The notes: generated by a model from the sequence alone, not told the origin. DNA of 64,000 nucleotides from Rhodoferax sp. GW822-FHT02A01 (GCF_038784515.1 NZ_CP152376.1:1612001-1676000); one strand, 5' to 3'. Shown: positions 1-8,787, counted from the first letter of the stretch. Program-made: numbers and translations.

Positions 1-52
1 CCGTCGAAACGGCAACGGTTGCAACGGCAATGAGTGTCCAGAGTGTTCGCAT
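1..52 (-). CDS. soxA: Start of the gene after soxZ, probably soxA (partial)
   Basis: Only the first 17 codons lie in the window. They begin with ATG at 52 and encode a hydrophobic N-terminus (MRTLWTLIAVATVAV...) that looks like a Sec signal peptide. A GGAG sits 6 bases upstream, just after the soxZ stop at 67. In the usual soxCDYZAXB order the gene after soxZ is soxA, the periplasmic cytochrome c that joins thiosulfate to SoxY. The assignment therefore rests on position, not on its own sequence. The gene runs off the left edge. Confidence 0.55.
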   Translation of the reverse strand, partial: MRTLWTLIAVATVAVST

Positions 53-66
53 AGTGGCTCCGGTGT

Positions 67-378
67 TCAGGAGACGGTGGCTTCGTCCGTACGCTTTTCG
101 CCCTTGTTGTCGATCCATGACATGGTGATCTTGTCCCCAGCCTTGGCGCCCTTGACGCTGAACTGCAGAAACGGATTCTTGGCGACCGAGGGGCCCCATT
201 GGGCGGTCATCACGGTCTTGCCGTTGAGCTGTGCCGTCACTTCCTGGATATACCAGGCGGGTATCGCCTTGCCGGATGCGTCCTTGCGCAAACCGGTCTC
301 CATTTCATGACTCATCAGCACGCGAACAGTTGCTTTGTCTCCAGCGGCCTGGGCGCGAATGCGCATCGGATCTGCCAT
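67..378 (-). CDS. soxZ: SoxZ, sulfur-carrier complex subunit
   Basis: SoxZ pairs with SoxY in the periplasm; SoxY carries the sulfur substrate and SoxZ positions it for the other Sox enzymes. The protein has about 103 residues, the usual length, starts MADPMRIRA and shows the immunoglobulin-like core (GWxxSxxNPFxxF-like region). I start it at the ATG at 378, because an AAGGAG lies 7 bases upstream. A longer reading from a TTG at 393 would place that ribosome site inside the gene. It sits 54 bases after soxY and 14 bases before the next gene, so it belongs to the sox operon. Confidence 0.93.
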   Translation of the reverse strand: MADPMRIRAQAAGDKATVRVLMSHEMETGLRKDASGKAIPAWYIQEVTAQLNGKTVMTAQWGPSVAKNPFLQFSVKGAKAGDKITMSWIDNKGEKRTDEATVS

Positions 379-432
379 GGTGTTCTCCTTCAATATGGGT
401 AGGTTGACTGGGCTGGCTAGTGGGGCGGCTGC

Positions 433-900
433 TTAGCCGCCGCATCCGCCCAGGGTGACTTTGATTTCCTTGGAGGCATACAGGGAGCGCCCGTCGGCCA
501 TCATCGCCACGGCGAATACATTGGACGACTGCCCCATCTTCACGCGGGTGGAGAAGTTGGCGTCTACCGCATCGGTCACATCAAACATGGCCGACAGCAT
601 GGAGGGATTCTTCTCCACCAGCAGCAATATGCGCTTGACGCCTGGCAGCGCAGTCGATGCGCCCACGGGCACCACGGCGCCGTTCTCGGCAATGTCGGGC
701 CCGGTAATCGTCACGTCCTTGCTCTCGGTGGGCGCACTGCCACCCAGGGCTTTCATCAAGTCGGCCATGTTCTTGGCATCAAAGGCCGCGACGTTGAAGC
801 CGGCCGCCTGCGCCTGGGCCAGCTCAGGCAAAAGCCCCAATGTCGCCAACATCGCTGCCACCTGGGTGGACCGCGCAAGCATCTGTCTACGGGTTGTCAT
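433..900 (-). CDS. soxY: SoxY, covalent sulfur carrier
   Basis: SoxY binds the sulfur intermediate on a C-terminal cysteine during periplasmic thiosulfate oxidation. The 155-residue product has a twin-arginine type leader (TTRRQMLARS followed by a hydrophobic stretch) and ends in GGCGG, the hallmark swinging arm with the reactive Cys at residue 153. AGGAGA precedes the ATG at 900. It lies 27 bases downstream of soxD and directly upstream of soxZ, matching the canonical order. SoxY is exported by Tat, and the leaderless SoxZ is thought to travel with it. Confidence 0.96.
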   Translation of the reverse strand: MTTRRQMLARSTQVAAMLATLGLLPELAQAQAAGFNVAAFDAKNMADLMKALGGSAPTESKDVTITGPDIAENGAVVPVGASTALPGVKRILLLVEKNPSMLSAMFDVTDAVDANFSTRVKMGQSSNVFAVAMMADGRSLYASKEIKVTLGGCGG

Positions 901-927
901 ATGTATCTCCTATGAATCTAAACAATC

Positions 928-2028
928 TCACTTACCGGCACCGCTGGCAATCCATCGGGCCAAGGTACGCGCCTCCGCATCGCTCAGGGTCTGCGCCGGC
1001 ATCACGTTGCTGCCCCAAAGGCCCGTGCCACCGGAGCGGATCTTTCCTGCAAGGTAGGTTTCAATATCGGCACGCCCAGCGTACTTGCTTGCAACCTCCC
1101 TGAAGCCCGGCCCCACGATCTTGCTATCGATTCCGTGGCATGCCGTGCAGGCGTATTTCTTGGTCAGCGTATCCGGGCTGGCCGGGCCCGCCGCCACTGC
1201 AGCAGGAGCTGTCTTGACATTGGTAGCCGCTGCCCGGGCTTCGACGACAGAGGTGGATGGTGGGCGCGTGGTGTCCACACCGTGCTGGGCACCCACGGTA
1301 CGGTTTTGCTCAGCCAGATTGCCATGGGCATTGCGTGCAAAGTCAGGTAGTGAAGACTTCACCGTGACCTCTGTGGCGCAATCCTTCATGCAGGCCACGG
1401 CTTTCACGTCCGGCTTGCCACCGTTGCCCATCCCCTTGCCCGGCCACAGGCCGTGGTCTGTGGTGATGCCATTGCGGTTGGGTAGCAGTTTCTGCACATC
1501 AGCCATGTTGGTGTTGGAAAGCACCAGGTTGTCCGGCACGATGCCGCCCAGATTCAGCAGATAGGCCACAACAGCGTAGACCTCGTTGGTGGACAGGGAC
1601 TTGGGCGCGTTCCACGGCATGGCGCGGTTGATGTAGTCCCACAGTGTGGACAAGGTGGACACCTTCATCAAGGTGGTACGGCCCGGATAGGCTGGGTCAT
1701 TCAGGCGCGCGACGTGACCGGTCTGGATGTCTTGCGCCGTAGTGCCGCCCACCAGTGGCGAGAAGGTCTGGTTGCTCTCGCCAAACACGCCATGGCAAGC
1801 TGCGCATTTGGACTCCCAGATGTCCATGCCTTGGGCAACGGAACCTGAGCCTGCTGGCAACCCTTTGAAGTCGGGTCGCACGTCGATATCCCAGGCGGCC
1901 AGTTCCTTGGGCGTTGCGCTGCGGCCAATGCCCACATAGGCCGTATCGGACCAGGCGTTGGTGCCAGTCAGCGCGCAAAGGCCCGCCAGCATAGCCACTG
2001 CTAAGCGCAACTTAGGCAACTTGAACAT
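928..2028 (-). CDS. soxD: SoxD, c-type cytochrome of sulfane dehydrogenase
   Basis: SoxD takes electrons from the molybdenum subunit SoxC as the sulfane sulfur on SoxY is oxidised. The 366-residue protein has a signal peptide (about residues 1-27) and two CxxCH haem sites, CAACH near residue 75 and CTACH near residue 295, so it is a dihaem form. An AGGTGA ribosome site precedes the ATG at 2028, and the start overlaps the soxC stop by 17 bases, which suggests coupled translation. Possession of SoxCD predicts full oxidation of thiosulfate to sulfate without sulfur globules. Confidence 0.92.
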   Translation of the reverse strand: MFKLPKLRLAVAMLAGLCALTGTNAWSDTAYVGIGRSATPKELAAWDIDVRPDFKGLPAGSGSVAQGMDIWESKCAACHGVFGESNQTFSPLVGGTTAQDIQTGHVARLNDPAYPGRTTLMKVSTLSTLWDYINRAMPWNAPKSLSTNEVYAVVAYLLNLGGIVPDNLVLSNTNMADVQKLLPNRNGITTDHGLWPGKGMGNGGKPDVKAVACMKDCATEVTVKSSLPDFARNAHGNLAEQNRTVGAQHGVDTTRPPSTSVVEARAAATNVKTAPAAVAAGPASPDTLTKKYACTACHGIDSKIVGPGFREVASKYAGRADIETYLAGKIRSGGTGLWGSNVMPAQTLSDAEARTLARWIASGAGK

Positions 2029-3394
2029 TCTTCACCTCACCGCTTTCCTGTACCAACCAGGTCTGAATGGAGTTGTTGTGATAGATCGAGCGGGTTCCGC
2101 GCACCGCTCTGAGCTGACGGTTGGTGGGTTGCACATAGCCGGTCTCATCCATCGCCCGGCTCTGGATCAGCGCCGGCTTGCCGTCCCAGACCCAGTCGAG
2201 GTTGAAGCGCGTCAGGCACTTGCTCATTACGGGGGATTCCAGGCGCGCGGTGCGCCAATTGCGTCCGCCATCGGTGGAGACGTCGACCTTACGGATCTTG
2301 CCGCGACCGGACCATGCCAGTCCGCTGATGTTGTAGAAGCCCTGATCCAGTAGAACCTGCCCACCCGACGGCGTGGTCACCACGCTCTTGCATTCCTGGG
2401 TGCTGGTGTATTGGCGATGCTGTCCGCTGGGTAGAAGGTCCACATAGTGAATCACTTCGTCTTTGGCACCATAGGGCTTGTCGCCCACTTCAATGCGCCG
2501 CAGGTACTTGACCCAGCTGACGCCCTGCACACCCGGAACCACCAGGCGCAAGGGGTAGCCATTTTCGGGGCGCAGCATCTCGCCGTTTTGCCCGTAGGCC
2601 ACGATGACCTCGCCACTCTCTATCAGTTCCATGGGCACGGTGCGCGTCATGGACGAGCCATCCGCGCCTTCCGCCAGCACATAGCGCCCACGCTTGTAGT
2701 CCACCCCTGCGCGGTCCAGCAGCAGCTTCAGCGGAACGCCGGTGAATTCGCTGCAGCTGAGCATGCCGTGGGTGTATTGGCAAGTTGGAACCGCCACGTT
2801 GCCCCACTCCATGCCGGTATTGGCACCGCACTCAATGAAGTGAAAGCGGCTGACGGCGGGCATGCGCATCAACTCGTCCATGGTGAACACCATGGGGTTT
2901 TGCACGATCTTTTCGTCCGATCCGTTCACCATCAGGCGATGTTTGCTGGGATCGATATCCCACCATCCCTGGTGATGGCGCTCAAAATGCAGGCCGCTTG
3001 GAGTGACTATGCCAAACAGCGATTGCAAGGGCGCGAAAGAGACCGAGGCTTGTGCGGTCTGTGTCAAGCCGGGGCTGGGCCGCCGCTGCACATTGCTCTC
3101 ATATTTGGAGGGTTTGCCGTATCCATCGGTTGCTACCGGCTGACCCAGTCCGCGCGAATGCTCCGGCAGATTCAGAATATTCGGGTCGCCACCGGTATCG
3201 GGCACCGGGTTGGACTGCGCCATGACCGGTGCCGCCGCCGCAGCGCCCGCAGCGGCAAACGCGCGGCGCAGAAAATCGCGCCTACCGCTCTTGGCCTCTT
3301 CCTGAACCTGCCGGATGTCCTGTGCAGCCAGAAAGTTTTCAGGTGCCTTGATCAGGCGCCCGGTTTGTGTGGGTTCTGAATTTGACTTATTCAT
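2012..3394 (-). CDS. soxC: SoxC, molybdenum sulfane dehydrogenase subunit
   Basis: SoxC is a sulfite-oxidase-fold molybdoprotein that oxidises SoxY-bound sulfane sulfur in the periplasm. From the ATG at 3394 it has about 460 residues. A Tat signal (GRRDFLRR, twin arginines at 38-39) is followed by an Ala-rich segment. The molybdopterin domain carries the Mo-ligand cysteine in ECGANTG near residue 189, and a C-terminal dimerisation domain follows. An in-frame ATG at 3412 adds six residues; neither start has a good ribosome site. It heads the sox operon on this strand and is divergent from the sulfur transporter gene. Confidence 0.93.
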   Translation of the reverse strand: MNKSNSEPTQTGRLIKAPENFLAAQDIRQVQEEAKSGRRDFLRRAFAAAGAAAAAPVMAQSNPVPDTGGDPNILNLPEHSRGLGQPVATDGYGKPSKYESNVQRRPSPGLTQTAQASVSFAPLQSLFGIVTPSGLHFERHHQGWWDIDPSKHRLMVNGSDEKIVQNPMVFTMDELMRMPAVSRFHFIECGANTGMEWGNVAVPTCQYTHGMLSCSEFTGVPLKLLLDRAGVDYKRGRYVLAEGADGSSMTRTVPMELIESGEVIVAYGQNGEMLRPENGYPLRLVVPGVQGVSWVKYLRRIEVGDKPYGAKDEVIHYVDLLPSGQHRQYTSTQECKSVVTTPSGGQVLLDQGFYNISGLAWSGRGKIRKVDVSTDGGRNWRTARLESPVMSKCLTRFNLDWVWDGKPALIQSRAMDETGYVQPTNRQLRAVRGTRSIYHNNSIQTWLVQESGEVKNVQVA

Positions 3395-3463
3395 GAGCGC
3401 TAATATAAGCATTCAATGATGTCTATGCATGAGGACAAACCCTGCCCATGACGCCGCTGCGAT

Positions 3464-3477
3464 ACTGTGCAAACAGT
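3464..3477. promoter_or_regulatory. Inverted repeat between soxC and the sulfur transporter
   Basis: ACTGT-GCAA-ACAGT is a perfect 5+4+5 inverted repeat in the roughly 120-base divergent gap. It could bind a sox regulator such as an ArsR-type SoxR, but no such regulator gene is visible here. An 8-base palindrome ATACGTAT follows at about 3480. Weak evidence. Confidence 0.3.
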
Positions 3478-3516
3478 GCTATACGTATGCCGTAGAAATA
3501 CCCGACCACCTTGCCC

Positions 3517-4635
3517 ATGACCTTTCCACCTAGCCCCGAAATCGCCAGTCAGACCGTTGTATGGGGCGGCTTGCTGATCGGCGTGACCCTGGGCGCCGTG
3601 GCCCAGGGCACGCGCTTTTGCACCATGGGCGCACTGGCAGACTGGTTTGCCTATCGCGGCACAGCGCGCTTGATGATGTGGGTGCTGGCGGTGGCGGTGG
3701 GTGCAGCGGGCACCCTGGGTTTGATCGAATGGAATTGGCTGGATGCGAGCAAGACCAACGCCTGGAGCAGCCGCTTCCTCTGGCTCTCCTATGTTGTAGG
3801 TGGCACCTTGTTCGGCTTCGGCATGGTGTTGGGCTCAGGCTGCCCGCAGCGCAATCTGGTCAAGGCCGGCAGCGGCAGCCTGAAGGCATTGGTAACGTTG
3901 CTGATAGCCGGACTGGTGGCGCAAATGACGCTGCGCGGCGCCTTCGCCGGATTGCGCGTGGACCTGCTGGATGCACACAGTCTGGATCTGGGTTATCCGC
4001 AGGACCTGGGTTCCATATTGGCTGCCTTCACCGGTATTGCAGCGCAGGGTCTACGGCGCATGGTTCTGGGCGTGACCTTGCTTGTCGCTGCGTACTTGCT
4101 GTGGCGCAACCGCAGCAGCATGGAAACAGCGCAATGGTTTGGAGGCGTGGCCGTCGGACTGATTGTGCTGGCGGCATGGTTCCTCACCGGCTACGTGGGC
4201 TACATACCCGAGCACCCCGAAACGCTGGAGCCCACCTGGTCCGGCACCTATTCCCACCGCCCGGAGGCGCTTACATTTGCCGCTCCCGTTGCCCATCTGC
4301 TGGACCTGCTCACACTCTGGTCGGACCGCAACAACACGGTAAGCTATGGCGTCATGGTGTGCGTTGGCACTTTGCTGGGGAGCGCCCTCCTGGCCCTGGT
4401 CCGTAAGGAATTCCGCTGGGAATCCTTCCAGAACCCGCGTGACATGGGCAACCACATGATCGGTGGCGCCTTGATGGGCTTTGGGGGCGTGACCGCCATG
4501 GGCTGCTCCATTGGCCAAGGCGTCACAGGCCTTTCCATGCAATCAGCCGGCGCCTGTATGGCCGTGTGCGGCATCATCCTGGGAGCCTGGCTGGCGTTGC
4601 GGTTTCAAAGTTGGCAATTGGAGTCTGCGACTTGA
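3517..4635 (+). CDS. YeeE/YedE (TsuA-type) sulfur-compound transporter
   Basis: This inner-membrane protein of about 372 residues has many hydrophobic segments and the paired DUF395 repeats of the YeeE/TsuA family, whose studied member imports thiosulfate through a relay of conserved cysteines. The matching cysteines are visible in TRFCTMG (about residue 35), GSGCPQRN (about 109) and AMGCSIG near the C-terminus. I start at the ATG at 3517; a TTG at 3511 is also in frame. Its place opposite the sox operon supports a role in moving thiosulfate or related sulfur into the cytoplasm. Its last 62 bases overlap the convergent gene. Confidence 0.88.
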   Translation: MTFPPSPEIASQTVVWGGLLIGVTLGAVAQGTRFCTMGALADWFAYRGTARLMMWVLAVAVGAAGTLGLIEWNWLDASKTNAWSSRFLWLSYVVGGTLFGFGMVLGSGCPQRNLVKAGSGSLKALVTLLIAGLVAQMTLRGAFAGLRVDLLDAHSLDLGYPQDLGSILAAFTGIAAQGLRRMVLGVTLLVAAYLLWRNRSSMETAQWFGGVAVGLIVLAAWFLTGYVGYIPEHPETLEPTWSGTYSHRPEALTFAAPVAHLLDLLTLWSDRNNTVSYGVMVCVGTLLGSALLALVRKEFRWESFQNPRDMGNHMIGGALMGFGGVTAMGCSIGQGVTGLSMQSAGACMAVCGIILGAWLALRFQSWQLESAT

Positions 4636-5332
4636 TGGCGAGCCAGTAGGCCATGGTGTCTTTGCCAACCGAAGCCACCTTGAAGTCACCAGTGTTCTTC
4701 AGCGTGGCCGTATAGGCCGGGTACTCGTTGCTGGAATCCTTATATCGCCTCCACAGCGTTGCACTCAGGCCCAGCACCGAGAAGTTGGTCTTGTCATTGA
4801 CCAGTGCCATATTGAGTTCAACGACAGACGACGCACCTATCAACTCGCGCGCCTTGGTGAAGGTCTCAGTGTCCCGGTACTTCATGCCCATGACCGCCGT
4901 CTTGTAGATCCCGTAGTAATAGGCCTTCTTGAACAGGCCACCGTTTTGTGACTCCGACGTAACGGTGGTCTGGGCGTCCCATTTGGCGTTGACATAAAAG
5001 GGCGCGGCCACCACAACTTGTGGACCTTCCACGTCGAGCCCCGCGGTCTTGAACTTCTCCAGAAGCAATTCCACCGCCTCCCGTGCAACCTTCTCGGCGT
5101 CGCCCTGACCCGAAAGAAGTATCAGGCGCTCCAGACTCACTCCTACGCGCATGTTGGCACCGGCAAGAACCATCTTCTTCCCGGTGCTGGCGTCCAGGTG
5201 TTTGAGCTCGACCTGGCCGTTCCACTCGGGCGTCTGGGCGCTGGCAGGCACCCACCATGCGAGAGTTGCAAAGGCCAACAGCCCAAGCGCCGCCGAGCGG
5301 ACTAAGTTGCGTGTACAAGCCATGAAGAGCAT
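4574..5332 (-). CDS. Periplasmic protein of unknown function
   Basis: The 252-residue product starts with a clear Sec signal (hydrophobic core LGLLAFATLAWW, cleavage near ASA-QT). The mature part of about 215 residues is soluble-looking and has no cysteine. I do not recognise a family. The start may be the ATG at 5332 or the ATG at 5323 (MACTRN); a GGGA lies upstream of both. Its 3' end overlaps the sulfur transporter gene by 62 bases in the opposite direction. Its place between the transporter and the Rrf2/flavoprotein pair suggests, but does not prove, a link to sulfur metabolism. Confidence 0.75.
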   Translation of the reverse strand: MLFMACTRNLVRSAALGLLAFATLAWWVPASAQTPEWNGQVELKHLDASTGKKMVLAGANMRVGVSLERLILLSGQGDAEKVAREAVELLLEKFKTAGLDVEGPQVVVAAPFYVNAKWDAQTTVTSESQNGGLFKKAYYYGIYKTAVMGMKYRDTETFTKARELIGASSVVELNMALVNDKTNFSVLGLSATLWRRYKDSSNEYPAYTATLKNTGDFKVASVGKDTMAYWLAIKSQTPIANFETATPARLPG

Positions 5333-5462
5333 TCCCGTAAACGGCGACGACCCAATTGCGTCGGTGCATTGTCAGTCCCGGGTGGTGCGCCCATCTCCGC
5401 ACATTGCCCCTCCAATTCCCGTCTGGCTTGCAAGGTTTATATTAAGAAACTAATAATGTTGC

Positions 5463-5948
5463 ATGAAATCAAATACCCAACTATCCGATGTGCTGCATGT
5501 GCTTCTGCACATGGCCGAGGGCGATGGCCCCTTCACCTCTGAAGCACTTGCCGCTGCCATGCAGACCAACCCCGTGGTGCTGCGCCGTCTTATGGGCGGC
5601 TTGCGTGATGCCGGGTTTGTGATGTCGGCCAAGGGGCACGGCGGCGGATGGGTGCTGTCCTGCGATCTGGATCGCATCACCTTGGGCGACGTGTACCAAG
5701 CGCTGGGCGCACCACCGCTGGTGTCGCTGGGCTTCCGGGAAGACCGGCCCACCTGCCTGGTGGCGCAGGCCGTGAATGAGGCGCTTGCAGGCGCCGCGCA
5801 AGAGGCCGAGGCACTGCTGCTCAAGCGCTTTGGTGCAGTCTCGCTGGCCAAGCTATCAGCCGATTTTCATCGCCGCATGGCGCAGCACAGGGCCCAGGGC
5901 CACGGGGGCCACCACCATCTGCAGGAGCACACCCGTGAAGGACATTGA
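5463..5948 (+). CDS. Rrf2-family transcription regulator with His-rich tail
   Basis: The 161 residues contain the Rrf2 winged-helix DNA-binding domain (N-terminal helices, then GFVMSAKGHGGGWVL, the family's typical wing). Classical iron-sulfur Rrf2 proteins such as IscR and NsrR bind a cluster through three cysteines. Here only two cysteines are present (SCDLD and TCLVA) and they are not arranged that way. The last 25 residues hold eight histidines, including HGGHHH. It overlaps the next flavoprotein gene by 14 bases, so the two are co-translated. It may sense redox state or metal; this is inference. Confidence 0.85.
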   Translation: MKSNTQLSDVLHVLLHMAEGDGPFTSEALAAAMQTNPVVLRRLMGGLRDAGFVMSAKGHGGGWVLSCDLDRITLGDVYQALGAPPLVSLGFREDRPTCLVAQAVNEALAGAAQEAEALLLKRFGAVSLAKLSADFHRRMAQHRAQGHGGHHHLQEHTREGH

Positions 5949-6831
5949 CTTCGCCGTCATCGGCGGCAGCTATGCGGGGCTGGCCGTCGCCCTGCAACTG
6001 GCACGCGCCCGCCGCAACGTGCTGGTGGTGGACGCAGGCCAGCGTCGCAACCGGTTTGTGGACGCGGCGGGTGAAACGTCGCACGGCTTCCTGACGCAGG
6101 ACGGCCGCGCCCCGGCCGAGATCGCAGCCGATGCCCGCGAGCAACTCATGAACTACCCGAGCGTGGAATGGATGCACGGAACGGCGGATGACGCACGGGT
6201 CGCCAGCGGCGCAAGACTGGAGTTCCGCGTAGGCCGCGACCTCGTCAGCGCAGGCCGGCTCATTCTCGCCACCGGAGTGCGGGACGAACTGCCGCCTGTT
6301 CCTGGCCTGGCCGAACGCTGGGGCCGCAGCATCTTCCATTGCCCATATTGCCACGGCTACGAGATGAACGCGGGCCGCATCGGCATCATTGCCGCATCGC
6401 CCTTGGCGCTGCACCATGCCCTCATGCTGCCGGATTGGGGCAGCCCCACGCTCTTCCTGAACGGCGCCTACACGCCAACGGAGGAAGACTTGGCCGCCAT
6501 CGCACGCCGAGGCACGCAGATAGAGGCAGCGCCGATCGACCGCATAGACGGCGTGGCCGACGTGGTACTGCAAGACGGCCGCACCCTGCGCATGAACGGC
6601 CTGTTCACCCAGCCGCGCACACTGCTCAGCAGTCCCATCGCCGAACAACTGGGATGCGCGCTGGAAGACGGCCCCATGGGGCAGTTCATCAAGGTGGATG
6701 AGCTCAAAGCCACCAGCGTACCCAACGTGTTCGCGTGCGGAGATGCAGCACGTGCAGCGGGCAATGTGACGCTGGCGGTGGCGGACGGAGCCATGGCCGC
6801 ATTTGCGGCGCATCGGGCTTCGATGTTTTGA
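5935..6831 (+). CDS. Thioredoxin-reductase-like FAD/NAD(P)H oxidoreductase
   Basis: A pyridine-nucleotide disulfide oxidoreductase of 298 residues from the GTG at 5935 (GGAG 10 bases upstream). It has an N-terminal FAD motif ([10 protein letters not shown]), a redox-active CPYC at residues 136-139 and a C-terminal FACGDAA FAD-contact motif. This is the layout of bacterial thioredoxin reductases and their single-domain relatives. The CPYCHGYE variant differs from the CATC of true TrxB, so the partner may not be thioredoxin. The 14-base overlap with the Rrf2 gene suggests that regulator controls it. Confidence 0.85.
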   Translation: MKDIDFAVIGGSYAGLAVALQLARARRNVLVVDAGQRRNRFVDAAGETSHGFLTQDGRAPAEIAADAREQLMNYPSVEWMHGTADDARVASGARLEFRVGRDLVSAGRLILATGVRDELPPVPGLAERWGRSIFHCPYCHGYEMNAGRIGIIAASPLALHHALMLPDWGSPTLFLNGAYTPTEEDLAAIARRGTQIEAAPIDRIDGVADVVLQDGRTLRMNGLFTQPRTLLSSPIAEQLGCALEDGPMGQFIKVDELKATSVPNVFACGDAARAAGNVTLAVADGAMAAFAAHRASMF

Positions 6832-7054
6832 GCACGATGGTGGAGCCCGCAGGCATGAGCGGCAACGCCTTTTGAACCGTGAACAGCACGCCTTTGACGT
6901 GGGTATCAAAAGTCTTGTCGAAGTGCTCCTCGGTAATGGCGCCCAGGGGCGCGAGCAAGCCGCCGCCTGCATTGGCAAACAGATCCGGGCGGCCCTTGTC
7001 CGCCAGGCTGGATACATCTGCACGGATGCCCGTGGCCTGGACCGCAGCGTCCAA
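6832..7054 (-). pseudogene. Decayed short-chain dehydrogenase fragment
   Basis: Read on the minus strand, this piece encodes the middle of a classical SDR: an ADVSSLAD segment, then DLFANAGGG (the NAG motif), then [16 protein letters not shown] and a stretch ending STIVL. Both ends are missing. There is no Rossmann TGxxxGIG and no YxxxK catalytic pair, and about 15 residues appear deleted between SSLAD and DLFANAG. Homology ends exactly at the stop codon of the flavoprotein gene, so the rest was lost when the two were joined. A remnant, not a working enzyme. Confidence 0.8.
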
Positions 7055-7064
7055 TGCGGATTGG

Positions 7065-7180
7065 CGTCGCCCTATTCCGAAAATCTCTCGCGCCTGCTGG
7101 CGCAGATGGACGACCTGGAATCCAGTCTGGTGGAGGCGCAGGCCAGTCCATCAGTCATCCGCGAAAGGGGTAAACCCTGA
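7065..7180 (+). pseudogene. Possible C-terminal remnant of another gene
   Basis: On the plus strand the last 37 codons before a TGA at 7180 read as a plausible amphipathic protein tail ([20 protein letters not shown]...). It abuts the SDR remnant and has no start of its own, because the frame runs back through the antisense of that remnant. I do not recognise the parent gene. It could be the stump of a regulator that once flanked the SDR gene. Confidence 0.35.
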
Positions 7181-7208
7181 TGCACAACCAGCTTGTCAGG
7201 CATAAAGT

Positions 7209-7220
7209 CTTGTATACAAG
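7209..7220. promoter_or_regulatory. GntR-type operator upstream of the NCS1 permease
   Basis: CTTGTATACAAG is a perfect 12-base palindrome 55 bases before the permease ATG. The TTGTATACAA core is a typical recognition site for FCD-subgroup GntR regulators, and one is encoded just downstream at 8788. Direct binding is inferred. Confidence 0.6.
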
Positions 7221-7274
7221 CAGCCGTACAACGAAGCGCTGCACGGTGGTACGTTCAACTCCTAGGAGACATCA

Positions 7275-8726
7275 ATGGAACTCAAGAATCCATCGCCAAA
7301 TCTGTACAACGAAGATTTGGCACCTGCGAAAGACCGTCATTGGGGTGCCTTCAGCATCTTCAATGTGTGGACTTCCGATGTGCACAGCCTGTGGGGCTAC
7401 TACCTTGCCGCCAGTCTGTTCCTGCTCTGCGGCAGCTTCCTCAACTTTGTTGTGGCCATCGGCCTCGGTTCCTTGATCATCTTTGCATTGATGAACATGG
7501 TGGGATATGCGGGTGAAAAAACGGGCGTTCCTTACCCGGTGTTGGCGCGTGCCTCCTTTGGCGTGTGGGGCGCCAACCTGCCAGCGCTGGTTCGTGCCGT
7601 TGTGGCGTGCTTCTGGTATGGGGCGCAGACCGCTGCCGCGTCGGGCGCCATCGTCGCATTGCTGACGCGCTCTGACGCAATACTGCAGTTTCACCAAGGC
7701 ACGCATTTTCTGGGGCATTCCGGCCTGGAGGTGATTTGCTATGTGGTGGTCTGGGCACTGCAGCTTCTGATCATCCAGAACGGCATGGAAACCGTGCGCA
7801 AGTTCCAGGATTGGGCAGGTCCCGCGGTATGGGTCGCCATGCTGGTGCTGGCCATCGGCCTGTGCGTCAAAGCGGGTGGCTTCTCCTTTGACCACGGCAT
7901 TCCGCAAGCTCTGCTGATCGAAAAGACCAAGGATGCGGGTGTCAGCGGCGAGCCGGGTTCGTTCTGGGCTTTGATGGCTGTTGGCGCAACCTGGGTGACC
8001 TACTTCGCCGCGTTGTACCTCAACTTCTGCGACTTCTCCCGTTATGCGAAGAACAAGGATGCAGTGCGTACCGGAAATCTCTGGGGCTTGCCGGTCAATC
8101 TCATCCTCTTCTCACTGGTTGCAGGCGTCACCACGATTGCTGCCTTCAAGGTGTATGGCGAAGTCCTGCTCCACCCGGAACAGATCTCCGCGAAGTTCGA
8201 TAGCTGGTTCCTGGCCCTGTTGGCGGCGTTGACGTTTGCCATTGCAACGCTTGGTATCAATGTGGTTGCCAATTTCGTCTCACCTGCCTTTGACTTTGCC
8301 AACGTATTTCCCAAGACCATCGACTTTAAGAAAGGCGGCTACATTGCAGCGGGCATTGCATTGGTGTTGTATCCGTTCGCTCCATGGGAAGGCAATGCAG
8401 CAAGCTTTGTGGGCGCCATTGGCTCCACCATGGGGCCCTTGCTGGGCATCATCCTGGTGGACTACTACCTGATCGCCAAAGGCGAAATCGATGTTCAGCA
8501 GCTCTACCAGGAAGAGGGTGCCTACACCTACGAAGGCGGGTGGAACATCAATGCCCTGATCGCTACTGGAATGGGTGCCGTGTTCTCCAGCATCCTTCCC
8601 AACTTCACCAGCCTGATGCCCTCCTGGTGGGGCATCTACGGTTGGTTCATCGGCGTGTTGATTGGCGGTGCGGTGTATTTTGTGATGTCGCAGATTCGCC
8701 CCCGCAAACCAGCCAAACGGTCCTGA
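7275..8726 (+). CDS. NCS1-family nucleobase/cation symporter
   Basis: A 483-residue inner-membrane permease of the cytosine/purine/uracil/allantoin (NCS1) family. It opens with the typical LYNEDLAP segment and continues with about 12 hydrophobic helices; the WxxxxSDVHSLWGYY and WYGAQTAAASGA stretches are in the expected transport core. A strong ribosome site (CTAGGAGACATCA) precedes the ATG. The substrate cannot be read from sequence; candidates are uracil, allantoin, hydantoins or thiamine precursors. No catabolic gene adjoins it, only its probable GntR regulator. Confidence 0.9.
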   Translation: MELKNPSPNLYNEDLAPAKDRHWGAFSIFNVWTSDVHSLWGYYLAASLFLLCGSFLNFVVAIGLGSLIIFALMNMVGYAGEKTGVPYPVLARASFGVWGANLPALVRAVVACFWYGAQTAAASGAIVALLTRSDAILQFHQGTHFLGHSGLEVICYVVVWALQLLIIQNGMETVRKFQDWAGPAVWVAMLVLAIGLCVKAGGFSFDHGIPQALLIEKTKDAGVSGEPGSFWALMAVGATWVTYFAALYLNFCDFSRYAKNKDAVRTGNLWGLPVNLILFSLVAGVTTIAAFKVYGEVLLHPEQISAKFDSWFLALLAALTFAIATLGINVVANFVSPAFDFANVFPKTIDFKKGGYIAAGIALVLYPFAPWEGNAASFVGAIGSTMGPLLGIILVDYYLIAKGEIDVQQLYQEEGAYTYEGGWNINALIATGMGAVFSSILPNFTSLMPSWWGIYGWFIGVLIGGAVYFVMSQIRPRKPAKRS

Positions 8727-8787
8727 TGCGCATGCTGTAAGGCTGCCGTAGTACCAGATTGGGCATACTTGGGTTTGAACGATTCCT

